Shown here piece by piece: positions 30,275-39,401 of a stretch of DNA of 64,000 bases. The notes under the pieces were generated by a model that saw only the letters and a program-made list of their open reading frames with translations, had not been told where the DNA came from and searched no databases. The translations under genes were made by a program, and so were the position numbers. The DNA lies in assembly GCF_041415945.1 (NCBI RefSeq), contig NZ_JBGCUS010000001.1:310001-374000 (forward strand). Reading direction: 5' to 3'. Numbering within the stretch: the stretch's first letter is position 1; each line of letters starts with the position of its first letter. The DNA is from Ancylobacter sp. IITR112 (lineage in GTDB: Bacteria > Pseudomonadota > Alphaproteobacteria > Rhizobiales > Xanthobacteraceae).

Positions 30275-33200
30275 TCACTCGGCCGCAAGCGGCGCGATAT
30301 GGGCCTCGCCGTGCTGCCGCAGCGGGCGGTTGCCCGCCAGGCGCCGCAGCAGCACGTAGAAGACGGGCGTGAGGAACAGCCCGAAGAAGGTGACGCCGAT
30401 CATGCCGGCGAACACGGCGATGCCCATGGCATGGCGCATCTCGGCGCCGGCGCCGGTGGAGAGCACCAGCGGCAGCACGCCCATGATGAAGGCGAAGGAG
30501 GTCATGAGGATTGGCCGCAGCCGCAGGCGGCTGGCCTCGATCGCCGCCTCCACCGGGTTGCGCCCCATGAACTCCAGCTCGCGGGCGAATTCGACGATCA
30601 GGATCGCGTTCTTCGCCGACAGGCCGACCAGCACGACAAGGCCGATCTGGGTGAAGATGTTGTTGTCTCCGCCGCCCATCCACACGCCATAGAGCGCCGC
30701 CAGCAGGCCCATGGGCACGATCAGGATGATCGCGATGGGCAGCGTCAGGCTTTCATACTGCGCCGCCAGCACCAGGAAGACGAGCAGCAGGGCGAGCGGG
30801 AAGACGATGAGCGAGGAATCGCCGGCGAGGATCTCCTGATAGGTGAGGTCGGTCCATTCATAATCGAAGCCCGGCGGCAGCACTTCGGCGGCGATCCGCA
30901 TCGCCGCTTCCTGCGCCTGTCCGGAGGAATAGCCCGGCGCCGGCGAGGCGTTGAAGTCGGCGGTGAGGAAGCCGTTATAGCGCTGGGCGCGTTCCGGCCC
31001 GGCCGTGGTCTCCACCCGCAGCAGCGCCGAGAGCGGGATCATTTCGCCGCTATTGGAGCGCACCTTGAGCTTGCCGATGTCCTCGGGCCGGGCGCGGAAC
31101 GGCGCGTCGGCCTGCGCCCGCACCGAGTAGGTGCGGCCGAACTTGTTGAAGTCGTTGACATAGAGCGAGCCGAGATAGACCTGCAGCGTCTCGAACACCG
31201 CCTGGATCGGCACGCCGAGCTGGCGCGCCTTGGTACGGTCCACATTGGTGAAGATCTGCGGCACGTTGATCTGGTAGGTGGTGAACTGGCCGGTGAGTTC
31301 CGGCGCCGCCATGGCCTTGGCCATGAAGGCATTGGTGACCTCGTTAAGCGCCTCATAGCCACGGCCGGCGCGGTCCTCGATCTGCATCTTGAAGCCGCCG
31401 ACGACGCCGAGGCCCTGCACCGGCGGGGGCGGGAACATGGCGATGAACGCGCCCTTGATCACCCCATATTTCTGGTTCAGCGCCCCGGCGATGGCGCCGG
31501 CGGAGAGTTCCGGGCTCGTGCGTTCCTCGAACGGGTCGAGCACCGAGAACACGATGCCGGCATTAGACGAGTTGGAGAAACCGGCGATGGACAGGCCGGG
31601 GAAGGCCACCGCGCTCGACACGCCGGGCTGCGCCAGCGTGATCTCGGTCATCTGCCGGATCACCTCTTCCGTGCGGTCGAGCGTGGCGCCGTCGGGAAGC
31701 TGGGCGAAGCCGACGAGATACTGCTTGTCCTGCGCCGGCACGAAGCCGGGCGGCACCGCCTGGAACAGCCACCAGGTGGCGCCGAGCATCACGGCGTAGA
31801 ACACCATGACCAGGCTCTTCACCTTCAGCGTGCCGCGCACGCCGCCGCCATAGCCGCGCGAACCACGTGCGAACACCCAGTTGAAGCCACGGAAGAACCA
31901 GCCGAACAGGAAGTTGATGACACGCTGGAGCGCGTCCGGCGGGGTGTCGTGGCCGCGCAGCAGCAGCGCCGCCAGCGCGGGCGACAGCGTCAGCGAGTTG
32001 ATCGCGGAGATCACCGTCGAAATGGCGATGGTGAGCGCGAACTGGCGGTAGAACTGGCCGGACAGGCCGGTGATGAAGGCGAGCGGCACGAACACCGCCA
32101 CCAGCACCAGGGCGATGGCGATGATCGGGCCCGACACCTCGCTCATCGCCTGATAGGCGGCGGCGCGCGGCGTCAGCCCGTTCTCGATGTTGCGTTCGAC
32201 ATTCTCCACCACGACGATGGCGTCGTCGACGACGATGCCGATGGCGAGCACGAGGCCGAACAGGCTGAGCGCGTTGATGGAGAAGCCGAACAGATACATC
32301 ACCGCGAAGGTGCCGACGATGGAGACCGGCACGGCGAGCAGCGGGATGATCGAGGCGCGCCAGGTCTGCAGGAACACCACGACAACGATGACGACCAGCG
32401 CCACCGCCTCGAACAGCGTGTGCACCACCGCCTCGATGGAGGCGTCGACGAAGCGGGTCGTATCGTAGACGATGTCGAAGTCGACGCCTTCGGGCATCGT
32501 CTTCTTCACCTCCGCCATGGTGGCGCGGACATTCTCGGCGATTTCCAGAGCGTTCGAGCCCGGCGCCTGGAACACGCCGAGGCCGACCGCCTGCTTGTTG
32601 TCGAGCAGCGAGCGCAGCGCGTAGTCGGCGGCGCCGAGTTCGAGCCGCGCCACGTCGCGCAGCCGCACCACCTGTCCGTTGGCGCCGGTCTTCACGACGA
32701 TGTCGCCGAATTCCTCCTCGCTCTCCAGCCGGCCCTGGGCGTTGATGGTGAGCTGCAGGTCCACATCATCCAGCGAGGGCGAGGCGCCGACGATGCCGGC
32801 GGCGGCCTGCACGTTCTGGGCGCGGATTTCGTTGACCACATCGCCGGCGGAGAGGCCGTGCTCGGCGATCTTCTGCGGATCGAGCCAGACGCGCATGGCG
32901 TAGTCGCCACCGCCGAAAATGTCGATCTGGCCGACGCCGCCGATGCGGGCGAGCCGGTCCTTGACGTTCAGCACCGCGTAATTGCGCAGATAGGTGATGT
33001 CGTAGCGGTCATTGGGCGAGATGAGATGCACGACCATGAGGAAGGTCGGCGAACTCTTGGCGGTGGTGATGCCGAGCGCGCGCACCTCTTCCGGCAGCCG
33101 CGGCTCGGCCTGGCCGACGCGGTTCTGCACTAGTTGCGTCGCCTTGTCGGGGTCAGTGCCGAGCTTGAAGGTGACGGTGAGCGTCATCACGCCGTCCGTC

Positions 33201-33454
33201 GTCGCCTAGCTGGACATGTAGAGCATGTCCTCGACGCCGTTGATCGCCTCCTCGATCGGGGTCGCCACGGTGGCGGCAATGACCTTCGGGCTGGCGCCGG
33301 GATAGGTGGCGCGCACGATCACCTGCGGCGGCACGACTTCCGGATATTCGGAAATCGGCATCACCCGCAGGGCCAGCAGCCCCGCGAGAAAGATCAGCAC
33401 GGAGAGGACGCCGGCGAAAATCGGCCGGTCGATGAAGAATTTGGACAGATTCAT
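30275..33454 (-). pseudogene. RND (HAE1/AcrB-type) efflux pump interrupted by an in-frame amber codon
   Basis: Inner-membrane proton-driven drug efflux pump, 1060 codons including the stop, the normal family length. The first ATG (33454, with GGGGGAGGA upstream) starts MNLSKFFIDRPIFAGVLSVL. Codon 83 is TAG (complement of 33206-33208), exactly where relatives have a Gln or polar residue in the MSS-x-ATTDGVMTL stretch, and the same frame then runs uninterrupted to 30275. RND landmarks downstream are intact: LPEEVRALGI, FGLVLAIGIVVDDAIVVVENVERN with the proton-relay Asp residues, and the second permease half. A single C-to-T change of CAG would explain it. Recent inactivation, amber suppression, or an assembly error are the options; no other lesion is seen. 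It is preceded by its adaptor gene. Confidence 0.85.
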
Positions 33455-33493
33455 AGCGTCCTCCCCCAAGGAGGCAGAGCGTCGGGGCTGCGA

Positions 33494-34807
33494 TCAGCGC
33501 GCGGCGACGGCGGTGTTCGGGTCCGTCGCGGCGGCGGCGGAAGCGGATTCCATGGGCACGACTTCCGGCGCGACCACCGCGCCGGGACGCACCCGCTGCA
33601 GGCCGTTGACGACGATGCGCTCGCCCTCCTTCAGCCCCTCGGTGATGACGCGCAGCCCGTCGGCCGGCGGGCCGAGCGTGACCTTGCGCCAGACGGCCTT
33701 GTTGTCGTCGCCGACGACGAAGACGAACTTCTTGTCCTGGTCGGTGCCGATGGCACGCTCATTCACCGCCAGAGCCGGCTCGGTCCTGGCGCGGCCCATC
33801 TTCACCCGGGCGAACTGGCCGGGAACGAGGCGGCCGTCCTTGTTCTCGAACACGGCGCGAAGGCGGAACGTGCCGGTGGAGGCATCCACCTGGTTGTCGA
33901 CCAGTTGCAGATGGCCGCGCACGGGTCGCACGCCGGTGGTGGCGGTGGTGATCTCGACCGGAATCTGGTCGATCTCCGTCAGCGCCACGTCATGCTCGCC
34001 GACCGAGGCCAGGGCCTCGGCGACGGTGTTCTCGTCGGCATCGAAGCTGACATAGATCGGATCGACCGAGACGAGGCTGGTGAGCACCGGCGAGGACGCG
34101 CCGGCGGCGACGAGATTGCCGACCGTCACCTCGATCCGCCCGACCCGGCCATCGACCGGCGCGCGCACCTCGGTATAGCCGAGATCGAGCTTGGCCGACT
34201 GCACGGCAGCGTCCGCCGCCTGCAAATTGGCTTGCGCCTCGCGATAGGCGTTGGTGCGCTGGTCGAGGTCGCGCACCGACACGGTGCGGTTGTCGACCAG
34301 TTGCTTGCCGCGCTCCAATTCGCTGCGGGTGAGCTCGACGCGGGCGGCGGCGGCTTCGCGCAGGGCTTCCGCCCGGTCGAGCGCGGCCTGGAACGGCGCC
34401 GGGTCGATGCTGACCAGCAGGTCGCCCTGCTTGACCAGCGCGCCCTCGCGGAAATGGATCTTCTCCACCGCACCGGCGACGCGCGGGCGGACCTCCACCA
34501 CCTCCACCGCGCGCAGGCGGCCGGAGAACTCGTCCCATTTCATCGTGTCGCGCGTCTTCAGTACCGCGACCTCCACAGGCATGGCCGGCGGGGCGGCGGC
34601 TTCCGCCGGCGCGGGATCGGTGGCGAGCGCGGTGGAACTCGGCCAGGCGACGAAAGCCGCGCCGGTGGTGGCCAGCAGGGCAAGCGTCAAGGCGAGCCCG
34701 GCCTCGCGCCAGCCGGCGCGTCGGGAACGGGCGGTTGTCTCGCGGGCGACAGCAACGTGTGCGAGGGAGTTCGGGACGGCGTCGGTGCCGAAGCGGTTGT
34801 CACTCAT
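33494..34807 (-). CDS. RND efflux periplasmic adaptor (AcrA/MexE-like)
   Basis: Predicted 437-residue membrane fusion protein. It has an N-terminal membrane segment near residues 33-55 (AGLALTLALLATTGAAFVAW) and the lipoyl-domain half VVEVRPRVAGAVEKIHFREGALVKQGD. An alpha-hairpin (about residues 140-200), a second lipoyl half (TEVRAPVDGRVGRIEVTVGNLV), a beta-barrel and the membrane-proximal domain (AVNERAIGTDQDKKFVFVVG) follow. It lies 39 bp upstream of the pump gene in one operon. No outer-membrane TolC partner or TetR regulator is adjacent. With the pump truncated, this adaptor may be orphaned. Confidence 0.9.
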   Translation of the reverse strand: MSDNRFGTDAVPNSLAHVAVARETTARSRRAGWREAGLALTLALLATTGAAFVAWPSSTALATDPAPAEAAAPPAMPVEVAVLKTRDTMKWDEFSGRLRAVEVVEVRPRVAGAVEKIHFREGALVKQGDLLVSIDPAPFQAALDRAEALREAAAARVELTRSELERGKQLVDNRTVSVRDLDQRTNAYREAQANLQAADAAVQSAKLDLGYTEVRAPVDGRVGRIEVTVGNLVAAGASSPVLTSLVSVDPIYVSFDADENTVAEALASVGEHDVALTEIDQIPVEITTATTGVRPVRGHLQLVDNQVDASTGTFRLRAVFENKDGRLVPGQFARVKMGRARTEPALAVNERAIGTDQDKKFVFVVGDDNKAVWRKVTLGPPADGLRVITEGLKEGERIVVNGLQRVRPGAVVAPEVVPMESASAAAATDPNTAVAAR

Positions 34808-34824
34808 GGCGAATCTCCCGGGCC

Positions 34825-35649
34825 TCAGGCCCGAATGGTGCGAAGTGGGGCGGCGGAGTGCGCCGCCAGAAAGGTGCTGAACAGGTCGCGCAGAACGCCT
34901 TCCCACAGCGGGGCGGCCTCCAGCGCGGCGTCGATGCTCTCGGCTTCGCAATCGGTGCCTTCGAGCAGATGGCTTTCCACCGCCACCCCGCCGGCGCGCA
35001 GGCGCTCGGCATAGGCGAGGCTTTCATCGCGGATCGGGCAGTCCGCCGAGGTGACGATCAGCGCCGGGGCGAGCCCGCCCAGCCGGCGCGAGCCGAGCGG
35101 GGCGGCATAGGGGTGGGCGGCGCGGTCGGCGCTGCCGAGATAGCCGTGCCAGCCATCGGCCCATTTGCACCCCGACGCGCCCGCCGAGGCCGCATGGATC
35201 GAGCCCGAGCACAGGCTGGGATCGACCATGGGCGAGATCAGGATCTGCCCGGCCAGCGGTGGCGCCTGCTGATCGCGCGCCATCAGGGTGAGCGCGGTGG
35301 CGAGATTGGCGCCGGCCTCCTCGCCGGCCACGAACAGCCGCGCCCCGCGCCCCGCCCATTTCGCCCGCTCGGCGCAGAGATGGCCGAGCGCCTTGAAAGA
35401 GAGGTTGAGCGCTGCCGGAAAGGGGTGTTCGGGCGCCAGCGGATAGTCGATGGACACCACCACCGCGCCGGCCTCGGCCATGATGCGGCACAGATGCGCG
35501 CTGCAGTCGAGGTCGCCGTCGACGAAGCAGCCGCCATGCAGATGCAGCACCAGCGGCACCGGGCGCAGCGGCGTGGCGGGGCGATAGACGCGCGCGGCCA
35601 GCGCCTCCCCGTCAATGTCCAGCTCTGCCTCGGTCCACCTTGCGGTCAT
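34825..35649 (-). CDS. HSL-family alpha/beta hydrolase homologue lacking catalytic Ser (probable pseudoenzyme)
   Basis: Predicted 274-residue alpha/beta-hydrolase fold protein of the hormone-sensitive-lipase (acetyl esterase) family. The oxyanion motif HLHGGCFVDGD (residues 36-46) and DYPLAPEHPFPAAL are well conserved. The nucleophile elbow, normally G-D-S-A-G, reads G-E-E-A-G (residues 109-113), so a Glu replaces the Ser. The C-terminal block where the catalytic His should follow (usually G-x-x-H-G-F) reads EGTDCEAES. The Asp region SADCPIRDE remains. The reading frame is intact, so this is a conserved-fold protein likely without esterase activity. It starts 17 bp upstream of the RND adaptor start and diverges from a LysR gene. 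Confidence 0.8.
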   Translation of the reverse strand: MTARWTEAELDIDGEALAARVYRPATPLRPVPLVLHLHGGCFVDGDLDCSAHLCRIMAEAGAVVVSIDYPLAPEHPFPAALNLSFKALGHLCAERAKWAGRGARLFVAGEEAGANLATALTLMARDQQAPPLAGQILISPMVDPSLCSGSIHAASAGASGCKWADGWHGYLGSADRAAHPYAAPLGSRRLGGLAPALIVTSADCPIRDESLAYAERLRAGGVAVESHLLEGTDCEAESIDAALEAAPLWEGVLRDLFSTFLAAHSAAPLRTIRA

Positions 35650-35766
35650 GGCGCCCACTACCGGGAGGAAGCGCTGGCTCCCACCCGATTCCAACGGTTG
35701 TTTCTGTTGCAGTGCGGCGAAAGCTAGTCCCGTGTTGGTCTCGAAAAAATAGCCGTTTGGCGATAA

Positions 35767-35790
35767 CATTATTTACATATGGAAATAATG
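35767..35790. promoter_or_regulatory. LysR-type operator candidate between hydrolase-like and LysR genes
   Basis: CATTATTT (35767-35774) and AAATAATG (35783-35790) are perfect 8-bp inverted arms around an 8-base spacer, in an AT-rich island 12 bp upstream of the LysR start. The arms embed T-N11-A pairs, as LysR sites do. It could control both the regulator and the divergent hydrolase/RND operon. Confidence 0.5.
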
Positions 35791-35801
35791 AAACGGTAGC
35801 G

Positions 35802-36752
35802 ATGGACCAGATAGCTGCGATGCGCGCCTTTGTCCGGGTGGTGGAGGCCGGCACGTTCAGCCGCGCCGCCGACCTGCTCGACATGCCCAAACCCACCGTG
35901 ACCAAGCATATCCAGCAGCTTGAGGCGCATCTGCGCACCAAACTGCTCAACCGCTCGACCCGCCGCGTCGCCGTCACCCCCGACGGCGCCGCCTATTACG
36001 AGCGGGCGGTGGCGCTGCTCTCCGATCTCGACGAGCTCGACGGCTCGATGACCCGGTCGCAGGCGAGCCCGGCCGGCCGGCTGCGCATCGACGTGCCGTC
36101 CTCGCTGGCGCTCTATGCCCTCATCCCCGCCCTGCCGGACTTCTTCGCCCGCTATCCCGACATCCAGCTCGATCTCGGCGTCACCGACCGACCGGTGGAC
36201 CTGCTGGCGGAGAATGTCGACTGCGCCATTCGCGGTGGCGACCTCAGCGATCCGACTCTGATCGCCCGCCGCATCGGCTCCTTGCAGCTCATGCACTACG
36301 CGTCGCCCGCCTATATCGCCCGCCATGGTCTGCCGGAGCACCCGCGCGACCTCGCGGCCGGGCACCGCGTCGTCGGCTATTTCAGCGCCCGCACCGGGCG
36401 GCCGATGGCGTTCGACATGGTGCGCGGCGAGGAGATTTATGAGTTGCGCCTGCCGCATGTGCTGGCGACCAATGATTCCACCGCCTATCTCGCCGCCGGT
36501 CTCGCCGGGCTCGGCATCACCCAGACCATCGAGGCGATGATCGGTCCCTATCTGGAGAGCGGCGCGCTGGTGCGTGTCCTGCCGGAATGGCACGCCGGGC
36601 CGATCGTGCTGCATGTCGTCTACGCGCCAAACCGGCATCTGAGCAGCCGGCTGCGGGTTTTCGTCGACTGGGTGGCGGAACTGTTCGGCTCCGGCGGCGC
36701 CTATCGCCCCGCCGCGCCGGCGCTGCACCTGCCGGTGCAGGCGCCGGGCTGA
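35802..36752 (+). CDS. LysR-type transcriptional regulator
   Basis: Predicted 316-residue regulator of the CrgA/DmlR-like group. The N-terminal helix-turn-helix covers residues 4-60 (MRAFVRVVEAGTFSRAADLLDMPKPTVTKHIQQLE). The effector domain starts near 88 (GRLRIDVPSSLALYALIPALPDF) and includes DCAIRGGDLSDPTLIARRIG. The ATG at 35802 is the only start consistent with the helix-turn-helix. It diverges from the hydrolase-like gene and the RND genes, so it is a natural candidate for controlling them, possibly through the palindrome just upstream. Confidence 0.88.
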   Translation: MDQIAAMRAFVRVVEAGTFSRAADLLDMPKPTVTKHIQQLEAHLRTKLLNRSTRRVAVTPDGAAYYERAVALLSDLDELDGSMTRSQASPAGRLRIDVPSSLALYALIPALPDFFARYPDIQLDLGVTDRPVDLLAENVDCAIRGGDLSDPTLIARRIGSLQLMHYASPAYIARHGLPEHPRDLAAGHRVVGYFSARTGRPMAFDMVRGEEIYELRLPHVLATNDSTAYLAAGLAGLGITQTIEAMIGPYLESGALVRVLPEWHAGPIVLHVVYAPNRHLSSRLRVFVDWVAELFGSGGAYRPAAPALHLPVQAPG

Positions 36753-36763
36753 GGCCCTGGCGC

Positions 36764-38920
36764 CTATTCCGCCGCGTCTTTGGTGTGGCCGAGGCGGGAG
36801 GCCAGCGTGTCGACCAGTTCGCCGGCGGCTTCCGCGATCACCGTGCCGGGAGGGTAGATCGCCTCCGCCCCGGCGGCGCGCACGGCCTCATAGTCCTGCG
36901 GCGGCACCACGCCGCCGACCACCACCATGATGTCCGGCCGCCCCTGCGCCGCCAGCGCCGCCTTCACCTGCGGCACCAAAGTGAGGTGGCCGGCAGCGAG
37001 CGAGGAGATGCCGATCACGTGCACGTCGTTCTCCACCGCCTGACGGGCGGCTTCTTCAGGGGTGGCGAAGAGCGGGCCGATATCGACATCGAAGCCGAGA
37101 TCGGCGAAGGCGGAGGCGATCACCTTTTGCCCGCGATCATGCCCGTCCTGCCCGACCTTGGCGACCAGCAGGCGCGGACGCCGGCCCTCCTCGCGCTCGA
37201 ACGCCTCGACGCGCGCGCGCACCTTGGCCACCCGGTCGCCCATCGCTCCCGCCTCCCGCCGGTAGACCCCGGACACGGCGCGGATTTCCGCCCGGTGCCG
37301 GCCGAAGACGCGCTCCAGCGCGTCGGACATCTCGCCCACCGTCGCCTTGGCGCGGGCGGCGTCGATGGCGAGGGCGAGCAGGTTCGCCCCGCCGCGCGCG
37401 CCATTTTCCAGCGCCGCCAGCGCGGCCGCGACGCCCTCGCGGTCGCGTTCGGCCTTGAGCCGCGCCAGCTTGTCGAGCTGCGCCGCCCGCACGGCGGAAT
37501 TGTCGACCTTCAGCACGTCGACCGGCATTTCCCGGTCGGGCCGGTATTTGTTGACGCCGACCACGGTCTGCGCGCCGGAATCGATCCGCGCCTGGGTGGT
37601 GGCGGCGGCTTCCTCTATGCGCAGCTTGGGGATGCCGGCCTCGATCGCCTTCGCCATGCCGCCCAGCGCTTCCACCTCGGCAATATGGCCGAGCGCTTTG
37701 CGCGCGAGATCGGCGGTCAGCCTTTCCACGAAAAACGAGCCGCCCCAGGGGTCGATGGCCCGCGTCGTGCCGCTCTCCTGCTGCAGCAGAAGCTGCGTGT
37801 TGCGGGCGATGCGGGCGGAAAAGTCGGTCGGTAGCGCCAGCGCCTCGTCGAGCGCGTTGGTGTGCAGCGACTGGGTGTGGCCCTGCGTCGCCGCCATCGC
37901 CTCCACCATGGTGCGCATCACATTGTTGAACACGTCCTGCGCGGTGAGGCTCCAGCCCGAGGTCTGGCAATGGGTGCGCAGCGGCAGCGACTTCGGGTTC
38001 CGCGCGCCGAGCTCGGTCATCAGCTTCGCCCAGATCAGCCGGGCGGCCCGCAGCTTTGCGACCTCCATGAAGAAATTCATGCCGATCGCCCAGAAGAAGG
38101 ACAGGCGCGGCGCGAAGAGGTCGATCGGCAGCCCCGCCGCCATGCCGGCGCGCACATAATCGACGCCGTCGGCGAGCGTATAGGCGAGTTCAAGATCCTG
38201 CGTCGCGCCCGCCTCCTGCATGTGATAGCCGGAGATCGAGATCGAGTTGAAGCGCGGCATCTCCTTGGAGGTGAAAGCGAAAATGTCGGAGATGATCCGC
38301 ATCGACGGCGTGGGCGGGTAGATATAGGTGTTGCGGACCATGAACTCCTTGAGGATGTCGTTCTGGATGGTCCCGGAGAGCTGGGCCGGCTTCACCCCCT
38401 GCTCCTCCGCCGCCACGACATAAAGCGCCAGGATCGGCAGCACCGCCCCGTTCATGGTCATCGACACGCTCATCTGGTCGAGCGGGATGCCGGAGAACAG
38501 CGTGCGCATGTCATAGATCGAGTCGATCGCCACGCCCGCCATGCCGACATCGCCGGCCACGCGCGGATGGTCGGAATCGTAGCCGCGATGGGTGGCGAGA
38601 TCGAAGGCGACCGACAGCCCCTTCTGCCCGGCCGCGAGGTTGCGGCGGTAGAAGGCGTTGGAATCCTCGGCCGTGGAGAAGCCGGCATATTGCCGGATGG
38701 TCCAGGGCTGAGTGGCGTACATGGTGGGGTAGGGCCCGCGCAGGAACGGCGCGAGGCCGGGATAGCTGTCGACGACGGCGAGGCCGGCAATGTCGGACGG
38801 GCCGTAAAGCGGCTTGACCGCCAGACCTTCCGGCGTGATCCACGGCTCGGTACCGGCCGGCGCTGCGGCGGGGCGGGGGGCGCGCCACTCCCGCGCGGCG
38901 AAATCGGGAATGCGGCTCAT
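36764..38920 (-). CDS. mutB: Methylmalonyl-CoA mutase large (catalytic, B12-binding) subunit
   Basis: Predicted 718-residue adenosylcobalamin enzyme converting (R)-methylmalonyl-CoA to succinyl-CoA. The TIM-barrel half has the substrate residues in [20 protein letters not shown] and [17 protein letters not shown]. The C-terminal cobalamin domain carries the DGHDRGQ motif (D-x-H-x-x-G) near residue 600 and GGVVPPQDY. The ATG at 38920 starts [11 protein letters not shown]. It is the last gene of the pccB-pccA-mutA-hyp-mutB operon. The usual companions mce (epimerase) and meaB (chaperone) are not in this window. Confidence 0.96.
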   Translation of the reverse strand: MSRIPDFAAREWRAPRPAAAPAGTEPWITPEGLAVKPLYGPSDIAGLAVVDSYPGLAPFLRGPYPTMYATQPWTIRQYAGFSTAEDSNAFYRRNLAAGQKGLSVAFDLATHRGYDSDHPRVAGDVGMAGVAIDSIYDMRTLFSGIPLDQMSVSMTMNGAVLPILALYVVAAEEQGVKPAQLSGTIQNDILKEFMVRNTYIYPPTPSMRIISDIFAFTSKEMPRFNSISISGYHMQEAGATQDLELAYTLADGVDYVRAGMAAGLPIDLFAPRLSFFWAIGMNFFMEVAKLRAARLIWAKLMTELGARNPKSLPLRTHCQTSGWSLTAQDVFNNVMRTMVEAMAATQGHTQSLHTNALDEALALPTDFSARIARNTQLLLQQESGTTRAIDPWGGSFFVERLTADLARKALGHIAEVEALGGMAKAIEAGIPKLRIEEAAATTQARIDSGAQTVVGVNKYRPDREMPVDVLKVDNSAVRAAQLDKLARLKAERDREGVAAALAALENGARGGANLLALAIDAARAKATVGEMSDALERVFGRHRAEIRAVSGVYRREAGAMGDRVAKVRARVEAFEREEGRRPRLLVAKVGQDGHDRGQKVIASAFADLGFDVDIGPLFATPEEAARQAVENDVHVIGISSLAAGHLTLVPQVKAALAAQGRPDIMVVVGGVVPPQDYEAVRAAGAEAIYPPGTVIAEAAGELVDTLASRLGHTKDAAE

Positions 38921-38951
38921 CGCGCAGCCTCCCCGGCTGTGGGCGTGCCGC

Positions 38952-39341
38952 CTAGGCTCGGCGCGCGACGAAGGAACCCGAACAGTTCTTCGCCGGCGAT
39001 TCCCATTTCCCCGTCGCCACATCGCCCCGCACCACGCCGCGGGCGGACACCGTCTCCGCCCCGCGCATCACGCGGAGGTCGATCAGCCCCAGCGCGCTTA
39101 CCGACCCGCTGGCCTCCACCGGCCACGGGCCGGCATAGCTGATCTGTCCCTCTTCCACCGCAAGGCGGAACTCCAGCCGCTTGTCGCACGGCCCCGAGAC
39201 CGGCTCGGCCGAGACCCGCCAGATGCCGTCGTGCGGTCCGGGTTCCAGCGTCGGCTGCGCCGTGGCTGGCGCTATCAGCAGCGCTCCGCAGAGCGCTGCG
39301 CCGCAGACGGCGCCTCGCCACCTGTGATCCAGCGTTGTCAT
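38952..39341 (-). CDS. Small secreted protein of unknown function between the mutase genes
   Basis: Predicted 129-residue protein with a cleavable signal peptide (residues 1-28: basic start, hydrophobic [17 protein letters not shown], cleavage after ATA or AQA). The mature part of about 100 residues contains two cysteines (GPCDKR and KNCSG) that could form one disulfide, a DGIWRVSAE start and a Gly/Ser-rich beta-like pattern. It resembles uncharacterised rhizobial periplasmic proteins. It is in the same orientation as and between mutA (60 bp) and mutB (31 bp). Co-transcription with cytoplasmic mutase subunits is unexpected and unexplained. Confidence 0.75.
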   Translation of the reverse strand: MTTLDHRWRGAVCGAALCGALLIAPATAQPTLEPGPHDGIWRVSAEPVSGPCDKRLEFRLAVEEGQISYAGPWPVEASGSVSALGLIDLRVMRGAETVSARGVVRGDVATGKWESPAKNCSGSFVARRA

Positions 39342-39401
39342 GCTCTGCCCCTGGCTTGGCGGCAGCGTAAGAGCTACCCTTGGGGCAACTTGTGGCCGGG
39401 C

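Noticed and set aside
30275-33454. Frameshift or gene split to explain the RND pump interruption
   Set aside because: Both parts are in the same frame and the residues on each side of the TAG join into the expected sequence, so a single nonsense codon is the simplest explanation.
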